64,000 bases of DNA from CAZKUN01 sp964555935 (GTDB lineage Bacteria; Armatimonadota; Zipacnadia; Zipacnadales; VGFC01): contig CAZKUN010000013.1 in NCBI GenBank assembly GCA_964555935.1, positions 1-64,000 of the forward strand. The letters run 5' to 3'. Shown piece by piece: positions 36,142 through 44,487 of this stretch. A model generated the notes under the pieces. The model ran no database searches, was not told the DNA's origin, and worked only from the letters and a program-made list of their open reading frames with translations. Every line of letters begins with the position of its first letter. Positions within the stretch are counted from its first letter, which is position 1. The position numbers and the translations under genes were made by a program.

Positions 36142-38295
36142 ATGGCGACAGTCGATACTGATTTGCGCGTGCGGACGGAAGCTACAGAGCGGGTCGGCAG
36201 GCTTCGAGAGGGAGCCTTGGAGAACCCGCCCGCGAACTGGCAGGCGGCGCTTCATGGCACGGAGTCGATGATGGCCTCCGTGGGGGAGACGTGGTGGGTC
36301 GCGCGGCGCGGCCGGCGGGTGGCGGACATCCTCCGGAACATGGAGCCCGAGATCGGCCCGGATGACCCCATCGTGGGCCGGACGCCGGCCCGGCCGCCCA
36401 CTGAGGCGGAGTCAGAGCGGCTGGCCAAGGCGCACGCGTTCAACCAGACGCAACCGGCGGCGGGCGGGCAGTCGGGTCACATGTCGCCGGATTTCGACAC
36501 GCTGCTTGCGCTCGGGTGCCGGGGCGTGCAGGCGCGGATCGACGCGATTGTGGGCGGGCTCGCCCCGTCCGACCCGGAGGCGACGGAGCGGCTGGCGTTC
36601 TACCGAGGCGCGCGCGAGGCGCTGGATGGCCTGTGCGACTTCGCGGCGCGCCATGCTGATGAAGCGGAGCGGCTGGCGGCGGAGGCGGATGGCGCTCGCG
36701 CCGACGAGTTGCGGGAGATCGCGGCCGTCTGCCGGCGCGTGCCCGCGCAACCGGCCGAGACGTTCCACGAGGCGCTGCAAGCCGCGCACTTCCTGATCTA
36801 CGCGCTGAACATGGCGGACGGAACCGGCCTCTCATCGCCCGGCAGCGTGGATCGCTGGGCCGCCTCGCATCTGCAGGCTGATCTAGAGTCGGGACGCATC
36901 ACGCGCGAGCGGGCGCAAGAACTGCTGGATTGCTTCTTCCTGACATTCAACGCGTACATCGGCAAGGGCCTGGCGATTGGCCTGCTGATCGGTGGACGCG
37001 ACGCCGACGGCGAGGACGTCAGCAACGAGCTGACGTGGATGGTGCTGCACGCGATCGACCACACGCGGCTGAGCTACCCCGGCGCGGGCTTGCGCGTTCA
37101 CGCCGGCACCGATCCCGGGCTGATCGACCTCTCGCTCGAGATCCTGGCTGAGGGCACGAGCCACCCGGCGCTGTTCAATGACGAGGTCATCACGGCGTCG
37201 CTACGGCAAATGGGCCTGCCACCGGAGGACGCCTGTGACTACATGAACTCGACGTGTGTTGAGATCACGCCGTCGGGGAAGAGCAACGTCTGGGTCGCGA
37301 GCCCGTACTACAATCTCCCGCAGGTGCTGCTCGATATTGTCGGTGATGTCGCGTGCGGAGTAGTTGGTGAGCCGGGCACGCTGGACGAGATCATCGAGGA
37401 GTTCTCCGGCAGGTTGGCTGAGCAAATATCGTCGGGCGTCGCCGAGCAGAACCGCTTGAGGCACTCGTGCATGGCGCACCGCAACTTCCCGCTGGCGTCG
37501 TGCTTTGTCAGCGATTGCATCGAGCGCGGCCTCGACATCGACCAAGGCGGCGCGCGCTACAACTGGGTCGAGTGCAGCTTCGTCGGGCTGGCGACGGCGG
37601 CTGATAGCCTGGAGGCGGTGCGAGAGTTCGTCATTGGCGGCGCGCTGACGTGGGCCGAACTGCGCGCCATGATGGAGGCGAACTTCGAGGGACATGAGGC
37701 CTGGCGACAGAGGCTCCTGAACGAGCCGGCGAAGTATGGGAATGGCGAGGCTGGGGTGGATGGGATCGCAGCGAGGTTGATGGAGGTCGCGGTGGGCCAC
37801 TGTCGCAGACACCGCGTGGTGCTGGGTGGGACGTACGAGCCAGGGCTTTTTGCGTGGATCATGCACGGGGAATTGGGTAAGGACACGGGCGCGACGCCCG
37901 ACGGTCGGACGGCAGGCGAGTGCCTCAGCCCTGGCCCGGACCCGATGCCCGGACGAGCGACGAATGGTCCCACGGCGGCGACGTTGTCGGTAACGAGCTT
38001 CGACCACCAGCCGCTGATCGGCGGCGTGGCGTTCAACCTGAAGTTCTCGCCCGCGACACTGGCCAAACCCGAGCAACGCAAGAAGCTGGCGGCGCTCGTG
38101 CAGACCTACTTCGACCGGGGCGGCTTCCAGACACAGGTCAACGCTGTATCCGCCGAGACGCTTCGCGACGCTCGCGAGAACCCGGAGCAGCACGCGGATC
38201 TCTTGGTGCGCGTGGCGGGGTACTCGGACTACTTCGTCAACATGACGCCGCTCATGCAAGATGAGTTGATCGGGAGGACGGAGTCGGAGTTGTAG
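36142..38295 (+). CDS. Glycyl radical enzyme, eliminase-like (PFL family)
   Basis: Start at ATG 36142 with AGGG 6 bases upstream; the open frame to 36019 runs over a palindrome and the end of the GH16 gene. 717 residues. The glycine-radical loop is RVAGYSDYF (G693), followed by the conserved QDELIGRTE tail. The thiyl cysteine is C372 in MNSTCVEITPSG; the C-x-E arrangement (C372, E374) is that of glycerol/diol dehydratases and C-N/C-S lyases rather than pyruvate formate-lyase with its paired cysteines. Works only under anoxic conditions after activation by a radical SAM enzyme, which is not in this window. Substrate unknown. Confidence 0.9.
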   Translation: MATVDTDLRVRTEATERVGRLREGALENPPANWQAALHGTESMMASVGETWWVARRGRRVADILRNMEPEIGPDDPIVGRTPARPPTEAESERLAKAHAFNQTQPAAGGQSGHMSPDFDTLLALGCRGVQARIDAIVGGLAPSDPEATERLAFYRGAREALDGLCDFAARHADEAERLAAEADGARADELREIAAVCRRVPAQPAETFHEALQAAHFLIYALNMADGTGLSSPGSVDRWAASHLQADLESGRITRERAQELLDCFFLTFNAYIGKGLAIGLLIGGRDADGEDVSNELTWMVLHAIDHTRLSYPGAGLRVHAGTDPGLIDLSLEILAEGTSHPALFNDEVITASLRQMGLPPEDACDYMNSTCVEITPSGKSNVWVASPYYNLPQVLLDIVGDVACGVVGEPGTLDEIIEEFSGRLAEQISSGVAEQNRLRHSCMAHRNFPLASCFVSDCIERGLDIDQGGARYNWVECSFVGLATAADSLEAVREFVIGGALTWAELRAMMEANFEGHEAWRQRLLNEPAKYGNGEAGVDGIAARLMEVAVGHCRRHRVVLGGTYEPGLFAWIMHGELGKDTGATPDGRTAGECLSPGPDPMPGRATNGPTAATLSVTSFDHQPLIGGVAFNLKFSPATLAKPEQRKKLAALVQTYFDRGGFQTQVNAVSAETLRDARENPEQHADLLVRVAGYSDYFVNMTPLMQDELIGRTESEL

Positions 38296-38302
38296 GACGG
38301 CA

Positions 38303-38322
38303 GGGCGCGATAAATCGCGCCC
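38303..38322. terminator. Palindromic terminator-like hairpin between convergent genes
   Basis: GGGCGCGAT-AA-ATCGCGCCC, filling almost the whole 27-base gap between the glycyl radical enzyme and the converging sulfatase; the sulfatase stop codon abuts it. Member of the palindrome family (CCCCTACGA flank). Confidence 0.7.
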
Positions 38323-39579
38323 CTACGATTGGCGGGGCGGGACGGCGAGTTCGGCGTCGAGGCCGGCGTCGGATTGCTGGGCCATCCAGTCATCGAGGAG
38401 GGCGCGGAGGGCGGTGAGCGCGTGGGTGGGGTCGTCGGCGAGGTTGGTTAGCTCCCACGGGTCGGCGCGAAGGTCGTAGAGTTCCTCAGCCGGGCGCCGT
38501 TGGTGCAGCGCCACGCGTTGCGCTGCAAAGTCGTCCGACTTTGCCTTCTCCACCCATGATCGACAGAGCCGACCGTCCTCGTGTGGATTGCCCTCCGGGG
38601 GGTGGGTCATGATGTTCGTGAACTCGCCACCATGGTTGAGGTTGCGGATGTACTTGTGGGTCTCCGTGCGGACGGAACGGATGGGGAACACTGAGCCTGC
38701 GATGATCCCGTTCGTCGTGTGGGCGCCGTAGATGACGTCGCGGTGCGTGTCCGCATCGCCCAAGAGCACGGGCAAGATGCTCCGGCCGTCGATATCGGTC
38801 GGAGGATCGCCGCCCGCGATCTCGATGCACGTCGGCACTACGTCGGCGAAGCTGACCATGGCGTCGGTGATGCTGCCCGGCGCGATTCTCCCGGGCCAGC
38901 GCGCGATGAAGGGCACGCGAAGTCCGGCCTCGTAGCAGGACCACTTGGCGAAGATCCCGTAACCGTGATCGCTCGCGTAGATGAAGAGCGTGTCGTCAGT
39001 CAGACCTCGCCGGTCGAGGGCTGAGAGCGCCTCGCCGACCTCGCGGTCGCACTTCTCGATGTCGGTGTAGTAGTCGGCTTGCGTCTGGCGCATCTCGGGG
39101 GTGTCGACCTGGAACGGGTGGATCGGCACCTCGTCAGGGGAGAAGCCACCACCCTCGTGGGGCGTGTGAGGCTGGTTGGATGCGATGACGAGGCAGAACG
39201 GATCCCCCCCCGCATCATCGAGGAAACCAGGCACGTCACGTTGGGCGATGTACTCGAAGGGGAACGCGGAGGCCGGCGCGATGTGGCGTTTTTCAGCGAG
39301 CGCGACGCGGTAATCGAGAGGTTGGAGGTAGTGAGGCAATGACCGCGTGCCATCGAACACGCGGCCATGATTCATGTGGCAACCGTTTCGGTGGGGGAAG
39401 AGCCCGGTGTACATGCACGATCGGCTCGGCGCGCACATGGCGGTCGGCGTGAAGGCGCGATTGAACATCATGCCATCGGATGCCAGAGAGTCGATGTTAG
39501 GCGTGCGGATGCTTTCGTTGCCGTAGCACCCGGTGTCAGATGTGCTGTGATCGTCCGACAGGAAGATGACGATGTTCAT
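38323..39579 (-). CDS. Sulfatase, heparan N-sulfatase-like, Cys-type
   Basis: 418 residues; ATG 39579 with GAGGA upstream. Signature CAPSRSCMYTG with the formylglycine-precursor C49. Metal and substrate motifs: NIVIFLSDDHS at the N-terminus, NQPHTPHEGG, YASDHGYGIF, and RWPGRI. The N-terminal start directly at the catalytic core and the ...YDLRADPWELTNLA ending match sulfamidase-like S1 sulfatases (PF00884). No signal peptide, unlike most glycan sulfatases. Monocistronic, between two convergent and divergent operons. Confidence 0.92.
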   Translation of the reverse strand: MNIVIFLSDDHSTSDTGCYGNESIRTPNIDSLASDGMMFNRAFTPTAMCAPSRSCMYTGLFPHRNGCHMNHGRVFDGTRSLPHYLQPLDYRVALAEKRHIAPASAFPFEYIAQRDVPGFLDDAGGDPFCLVIASNQPHTPHEGGGFSPDEVPIHPFQVDTPEMRQTQADYYTDIEKCDREVGEALSALDRRGLTDDTLFIYASDHGYGIFAKWSCYEAGLRVPFIARWPGRIAPGSITDAMVSFADVVPTCIEIAGGDPPTDIDGRSILPVLLGDADTHRDVIYGAHTTNGIIAGSVFPIRSVRTETHKYIRNLNHGGEFTNIMTHPPEGNPHEDGRLCRSWVEKAKSDDFAAQRVALHQRRPAEELYDLRADPWELTNLADDPTHALTALRALLDDWMAQQSDAGLDAELAVPPRQS

Positions 39580-39698
39580 GCGCGTCCTCTGAGGGGCAAC
39601 TTCACGTGAGGCCGAGGCTGTACCTTCCGGAAAGGGCGAGGAAGCGGCGAACGAAGGGGGGAACTTGCCGGGAGAGAAGTGATCCTAAGGAGCTTGAG

Positions 39699-40526
39699 AT
39701 GGCTGAACTGAGTGATGAAGCGCGTGTGGGCGGGCCGATTCCGTTGTATGAGGATGGTCCGCCGCCGGTTGATGACAGTCACTCGCCGGGGGAGGTCCCG
39801 ACGATCGTGCCGTTTCCCGTGGACGCGGATGAATCGACAGGAGCAGTGGTCGTGTGTCCCGGCGGCGGCTACGGGGGGCGCGCCGACCATGAGGGTGAGC
39901 CGATCGCGCGGATGCTGAACGAGCATGGCATTGCGGGATTCGTCTGTCACTACCGGGTGGCCCCGTATAGGCACCCCGTGCCGCTGATGGATGCCTCGCG
40001 GGCGATCCGCTGGGTGCGACGCCATGCGGATGAATACAATGTGAATCCGAAGCGAGTGGGAGTGCTGGGGTTCTCGGCGGGCGGGCACCTGGCGTCGACC
40101 GTGGCGACGCATTACGACGCGGGCGAGGCCCGGGCGGCTGACCCGGTCGAGCGCGAGGGATCGCGGCCGGACGCGGCGGTTCTTTGCTACCCAGTCATCT
40201 CGTTTGAGCCGCCGTTTCGGCATGTGGGCTCGATGAACAACCTGCTGGGCGCGGACCCGCCGGATGGGCTGAGGCTGTCGCTATCGAACGAGTTGCAGGT
40301 GACGGAGGACACGCCGCCGACGTTCCTCTGGCACACGGCTGAGGACGCCGGCGTGCCGGTCGAGAACAGCCTGCTGTTCGCGAGCGCGCTGAGCGCAAAG
40401 GGCGTGCCGTTTGAGCTGCACGTGTACCCGCACGGCGCGCATGGGCTCGGCCTGGCGCCGGATGATCCGCACGTCGCGACATGGGCCAGGCTGTGTGGCG
40501 AGTGGCTGAAGGGACTGGGGTTCTGA
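39699..40526 (+). CDS. Alpha/beta-hydrolase, BD-FAE/carbohydrate esterase-like
   Basis: Start at ATG 39699 with AAGGAG 7 bases upstream; 275 residues. Catalytic triad of the alpha/beta-hydrolase fold: nucleophile in GFSAGGHLAS, acid in HTAEDAGVP, base in PHGAHGLGL. The oxyanion-hole motif CPGGGYGG precedes. The family includes feruloyl and acetyl xylan esterases and other deacetylases. No signal peptide. Its stop overlaps the next ATG (TGATG), so the two are coupled. Confidence 0.87.
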   Translation: MAELSDEARVGGPIPLYEDGPPPVDDSHSPGEVPTIVPFPVDADESTGAVVVCPGGGYGGRADHEGEPIARMLNEHGIAGFVCHYRVAPYRHPVPLMDASRAIRWVRRHADEYNVNPKRVGVLGFSAGGHLASTVATHYDAGEARAADPVEREGSRPDAAVLCYPVISFEPPFRHVGSMNNLLGADPPDGLRLSLSNELQVTEDTPPTFLWHTAEDAGVPVENSLLFASALSAKGVPFELHVYPHGAHGLGLAPDDPHVATWARLCGEWLKGLGF

Positions 40527-42076
40527 TGGGAGGAGCAATCGCAGCTGTCGTCATACTGGGACTGTGCGGCGGATCGCGCGCCGACGACCTGACGTTCACG
40601 CGCGAGCGGTCTGATGAGATGGCGGAGGCGACCCTGAACGCTACTGATCTCTCGGAGGCGGAGGGCAATGATCTGGCGTGGGGGATGGGCTACGTGCTCA
40701 ACGGGTACATGGAGTTGTATGAGGCGACGGGGGATCGCGATTACCTGCGGAAGGGCGTTGCGCTGGCCGACCAGATGCTGGCCGTGCGCGACGACAAGCT
40801 TGGACGCGAGGACTTTGCCGGTCGGTCGCTGCCGGTGTGGGGAGTTGGCGCCCAGTTCACCGTGGCAAGCGCGACGCTGAAGGATGTCGATGGACGGGAC
40901 GCGGTTCTGCTGAGATCGATACGGTATGCCTACAACGACCAGACGGTGGTGACCGTTGAGACCGGCTCAGAACCGGGGACGTGGAAGCTATCGCACGTGA
41001 ACGAGCAGTGGAAAGAGCGCGCCACGCAGAGCTTCGACAATCTGAGTCTTGACCCCGACTCGCCGAGGTACATTGAGACGGTCATCGCCCAGGTGGAGTA
41101 CCATCCGGACATCGACTTCGAGCGGGATCTCGAAGAGACGCCGTCGTTTCTGCTGATCGCGCTGGACCTGAGGCCGGATGCCACCGACAAGACGCTGGCG
41201 CCGGTCGACGACCTGAGGCTCGCTCCGCAGCGGGTGGCGTACGGGGGATACATCGGCCCGATCTGCGCGCCGATGATGCGGTTGGCGGCGGTGGTGATGA
41301 AGGACCGGGCGTTGCGGGAGGAGTTTGGCGAGGCTGCCAAGCGCTACAGCGATGCGTGTGAGGAGTCGTTCGCGTATTGGCAGGACTCGTGGCGGAACGG
41401 CCCCGGCAAGGGTGAGGGCTACTACCTCCTCGTGGCCAAGGGCGATCCGTTCTGGTGCGATGGCGTGGGCGCGCCGCTGAACTACCTCTGCGCGGCGGGG
41501 CAAGCGCTGATACACCTGTATGACGCGACGGGTAAGGCCAAGTATCGGCGCAAGGCGGCGCGGATTGCGCGGCTACTGAAGAGCCAGCTTGAGCTGAGTG
41601 AAGACGACACGTATACCTGGACCTACTGGTGGGGCGCGGCGGAAACTGGGTGGACGAAGGAGGACGACCTCAGCGTCTACACCCCCGCTTACCCCGGCGG
41701 CAAGTACATCGAGGACATCTCACACGGCGCCTGGGATGTCGAGCACGCGCTGCTCATGTATGAACACGGGCTCGTGTTCACTCGTGAGGACATGGAGCGG
41801 TTCGCGAACACGTTCACAGAGAACATCATCATGCCGGGCGAGGACCGCGTCGCGGATCGCGTCGACGGAAGCACGTACACCGAGGGCACGAATAACATCG
41901 CGGGCGGTCGGTGGATGGAACTGAGCGAGTTCGATCCCGCGATCTTCACGACGATGCGCGACATCTTCGAGGCGAACGGTTACCACAAAGGCGCGTATGG
42001 TCACCTCGCGGAGGTGTACGCGAGGCTGTACAAGTGGCAGGAGAGGCTCGCGGGTGAGGACGGCGGGAGTCAGTAG
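40526..42076 (+). CDS. Secreted alpha/alpha-barrel protein, function unknown
   Basis: Start at ATG 40526 sharing one base with the preceding stop. 516 residues with a signal peptide (MGGAIAAVVILGLCGGSRAD). The helices LAWGMGYVLNGYMELYEATGDRDYLRKGVALADQML and the later LNYLCAAGQALIHLYDATGKAKYRRKA form a repeated pattern of paired helices, as in six-hairpin or N-acyl-glucosamine epimerase-like toroids (segments quoted in part: GYVLNGYMELYEATGDRDY and GQALIHLYDATGKAKYRRKA). Residues with acids at GAAETGWTKEDDL and EHALLMYEHG may be active-site positions. I cannot name the activity; lyase-product hydrolase or C5-epimerase are options. Confidence 0.7.
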   Translation: MGGAIAAVVILGLCGGSRADDLTFTRERSDEMAEATLNATDLSEAEGNDLAWGMGYVLNGYMELYEATGDRDYLRKGVALADQMLAVRDDKLGREDFAGRSLPVWGVGAQFTVASATLKDVDGRDAVLLRSIRYAYNDQTVVTVETGSEPGTWKLSHVNEQWKERATQSFDNLSLDPDSPRYIETVIAQVEYHPDIDFERDLEETPSFLLIALDLRPDATDKTLAPVDDLRLAPQRVAYGGYIGPICAPMMRLAAVVMKDRALREEFGEAAKRYSDACEESFAYWQDSWRNGPGKGEGYYLLVAKGDPFWCDGVGAPLNYLCAAGQALIHLYDATGKAKYRRKAARIARLLKSQLELSEDDTYTWTYWWGAAETGWTKEDDLSVYTPAYPGGKYIEDISHGAWDVEHALLMYEHGLVFTREDMERFANTFTENIIMPGEDRVADRVDGSTYTEGTNNIAGGRWMELSEFDPAIFTTMRDIFEANGYHKGAYGHLAEVYARLYKWQERLAGEDGGSQ

Positions 42077-42149
42077 CCCGGAGTCCTGGGAATGACCGGA
42101 AACCACGAAGACACAGAGGGCGCTAAGGACGGCGAGAAATGAGGGCAAC

Positions 42150-43586
42150 ATGAGATCCAACACGCTATCGATCGGCTTCCTGACGTTGTGCGCGGCGGCA
42201 GTCATGGCACAGGACGCGGACGTGCCGAGTTTGGCGGAGGTGCGCGAGCAGCTTCTCGGGACGCCCGCGACGAGTGCGAATCACGCGGATCGCTTACCGA
42301 TTCTGGTCGCGCTCGACTACCACCTCGAGCAACCGAACTCAGAATATGCGGATGCCGTGGTCGAGCACTATGGGCTGATGGTCGACAAGGTGCTGGATGA
42401 GGTGAAGAAGACGGTGGTTGACGAGGGCGTGGTGGTTTGGAAGCTGTACAGCAGCAGCATCATCGTGAAGACGCCGAAGACCGTGTTTGCCTTCGACCTT
42501 GACGAAGGCCCGTACACCGGAGTTGGCGAGCCGGATCGCGTCAAGCCAGACGGCCCATTGCGGATGCACTTCACCGAGAAGCAGCGCAGGCGGATGGCCC
42601 GGTTGGTGGATGTGTCGTTCCACACGCACGGCCACCATGATCACGTGGACTACGCGCTGACGGAGGCGATGATCAAGGCGGGCACGCCCGTGATCGTGCC
42701 GGATGACATCCGCAGGATGTGGGCGCGCGCGCCTTTCGCCGACGAGCTGACGACGGTCGACGGCGAGCCGACGACCACGTTTGAGATCGCCGGCCTGAAG
42801 GTCGAGACCTTCTCATCCCAGCAGTGGATGGCTCCCGACCACAGCATCAAGACCCCCTGCAACGCGTACCTGGTGACGACGGATAGCGGCGTCACCGTGC
42901 TGGCGAAGGGCGATATCAACGAGGGCGACGACATCCTGCCGTGGTTCTCGGATCTGAAGGAGCGCGAGATCGGCGTCGACTTGTACGTGGGCCATATCTT
43001 CTATTGGTGGGGGCGCGACGTGCTGCCACAGATCCTCCGGATGCACGACCCGTTCATCATCCCCGGCCATGAGTACGAGTTCGTCCACCGCAAGCCCGAC
43101 GAAGCGGGGTCCGGGACGGGGTCGTACACGACGCTCAGCAAGCGATTCGCGAATCAGCTCGAACGGGAGAAGGCGGTTGTGCTGAGCTGGGGCGAGGCGT
43201 TCGCGTACTTGCCCGAACTGCACCGCGAATCGAAGTCGCCGCTGATCTTGACCTGGATTGAGATCGACCCCCAGCCCCGCAAGGTCGAGGTCCGGGTGGG
43301 GGAGACGCTTGAGGTCGATCTGAACGCGACGAGTGAGGGCGTGACGATCCGGCGCTGGTACCTGTCGTTCAGCAAGACGGATGCGCTGAGGAACGTCCCG
43401 GGCTTTGACGAGCGCGAGTGGGGCGGGATCCTGCACGATCCTGATGGCGACGGCAAGTTCAGCGTTTCCACTGCGGGTTGGCCGGTCGGCGAGTATACGC
43501 TCGGATGCACCGCGGACGACTGGCCGGAGGGGGGAACCCGCACCTCCGGCAGTATTCACGTGACCGTTCTGGCGGGTGAAGGCTAA
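42150..43586 (+). CDS. Secreted MBL-fold metallohydrolase
   Basis: 478 residues; ATG 42150 with GAGGG upstream. Signal peptide MRSNTLSIGFLTLCAAAVMAQ. Dinuclear metal motif HTHGHHDHVDY, with further candidate ligands in NQ-free segments ...LAKGDINEG and IPGHEYEF, as in UlaG-like lactonase/hydrolases. Residues about 380-478 form an Ig-like beta domain (VRVGETLEVDLNATSEG, GEYTLGCTADDW). The final TAA overlaps the converging GT2 gene's TAG by 3 bases. Substrate unknown; lactones or esters of uronic acids would suit the neighbourhood. Confidence 0.85.
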   Translation: MRSNTLSIGFLTLCAAAVMAQDADVPSLAEVREQLLGTPATSANHADRLPILVALDYHLEQPNSEYADAVVEHYGLMVDKVLDEVKKTVVDEGVVVWKLYSSSIIVKTPKTVFAFDLDEGPYTGVGEPDRVKPDGPLRMHFTEKQRRRMARLVDVSFHTHGHHDHVDYALTEAMIKAGTPVIVPDDIRRMWARAPFADELTTVDGEPTTTFEIAGLKVETFSSQQWMAPDHSIKTPCNAYLVTTDSGVTVLAKGDINEGDDILPWFSDLKEREIGVDLYVGHIFYWWGRDVLPQILRMHDPFIIPGHEYEFVHRKPDEAGSGTGSYTTLSKRFANQLEREKAVVLSWGEAFAYLPELHRESKSPLILTWIEIDPQPRKVEVRVGETLEVDLNATSEGVTIRRWYLSFSKTDALRNVPGFDEREWGGILHDPDGDGKFSVSTAGWPVGEYTLGCTADDWPEGGTRTSGSIHVTVLAGEG

Positions 43587-44266
43587 CGCGACCGGACCGT
43601 TGCCGGCTCTTCGTAGTCGACGAGGATAAGGTCTGATTCGTCGATGAGGTGCTCGTAATCGCCCTTCGAGTCGATCCTGCGGTAGGCGTCGTATTTCTCG
43701 CGGACCTTGACCGGGAACGAGTAGCCGTAGTGGCGGATCTTCACGTCCGACAGGCCCCCAGGTCCTTGCATGCCAAGCACGTGCGCGCCATGGATCGGCT
43801 GGAACGGGTAGCGAAGGCTCGGCTGGTTGCGGAACAGCCGCGTGTGGACATGGTGCAGCGTCTCCTTGCCCCATTTCCCGTCCATTCGATACTGCGTCTT
43901 GCCATGCCAGAAGTGCAGCATGTGGAAGCCCCAGACCACGTACTCATCTTGGTGAGTGAGTTCGTCGATCCGGGCTGCGATGCGGTCCTCGAACACCTCG
44001 TCGATGTCCATCATCAGGATCCAGTCGGGCTCCGTGCCCTTCACCAGCCCCAGCAACACGTTCCGGTCGAGCCCCTCGTCAAAGAACGTCTTTGGCCACG
44101 GCAGCACGGTGCTGACCTTCGGGAACGACCTGCAGATCTCCACCGTGCGGTCAGTGCTCCCGTCGTCAACCATGACGATTTCATCCACGAACTCGCTTAG
44201 CCCCCGGAGGCACTCTTCCGCCCACATCTCTCCGTCTTTCACCCGTATCCCCGCTGTCAGCTTCAT
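43583..44266 (-). CDS. GT2 family glycosyltransferase, short form
   Basis: 227 residues; ATG 44266. N-terminal GT-A features: KLTAGIRVKDGEMWAEECL, IVMVDDGSTDRTVEICR, and the DXD-type MMDIDEVF near residue 97. FWHGKTQYRMDGKWGKETLHH lies in the acceptor half. Similar proteins with an atypical short N-terminus (INSIKVKNEE style) are often lipopolysaccharide core-like transferases. It diverges from the glycosyltransferase operon at 44488 across an AT-rich gap. Confidence 0.87.
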   Translation of the reverse strand: MKLTAGIRVKDGEMWAEECLRGLSEFVDEIVMVDDGSTDRTVEICRSFPKVSTVLPWPKTFFDEGLDRNVLLGLVKGTEPDWILMMDIDEVFEDRIAARIDELTHQDEYVVWGFHMLHFWHGKTQYRMDGKWGKETLHHVHTRLFRNQPSLRYPFQPIHGAHVLGMQGPGGLSDVKIRHYGYSFPVKVREKYDAYRRIDSKGDYEHLIDESDLILVDYEEPATVRSR

Positions 44267-44360
44267 GGTGGTCCTCTCAGTGTGATGGTGGCATTATGCC
44301 ACTGCACACATATTCACTGGCGATTAATCGCTTTTACAGGGTTAATTAGTGAAATATATG

Positions 44361-44392
44361 TTGACATGGCCAGTCGCTGCGAGTAGTATTAT
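44361..44392 (+). promoter_or_regulatory. Putative sigma-70-type promoter for the glycosyltransferase operon
   Basis: Consensus TTGACA at 44361-44366 followed either by TAGTAT at 44384-44389 (17-base spacer, 4 of 6 matches) or TATTAT at 44387-44392 (20-base spacer). It lies in the only clearly AT-rich stretch of the window (about 44280-44430), 95 bases before the GTG of the first glycosyltransferase. A perfect 15-base palindrome GTGGCATTATGCCAC at 44288-44302 near the divergent GT2 gene could bind a regulator. Confidence 0.5.
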
Positions 44393-44487
44393 ACAAGTAG
44401 CGCATATTCTGTCAATAAATATTACTAAGTTGGATCTGTGAGCGTCAGGACGGGCGGACAGGTCCACGGGCCAGAGCGAGGGCGCGC

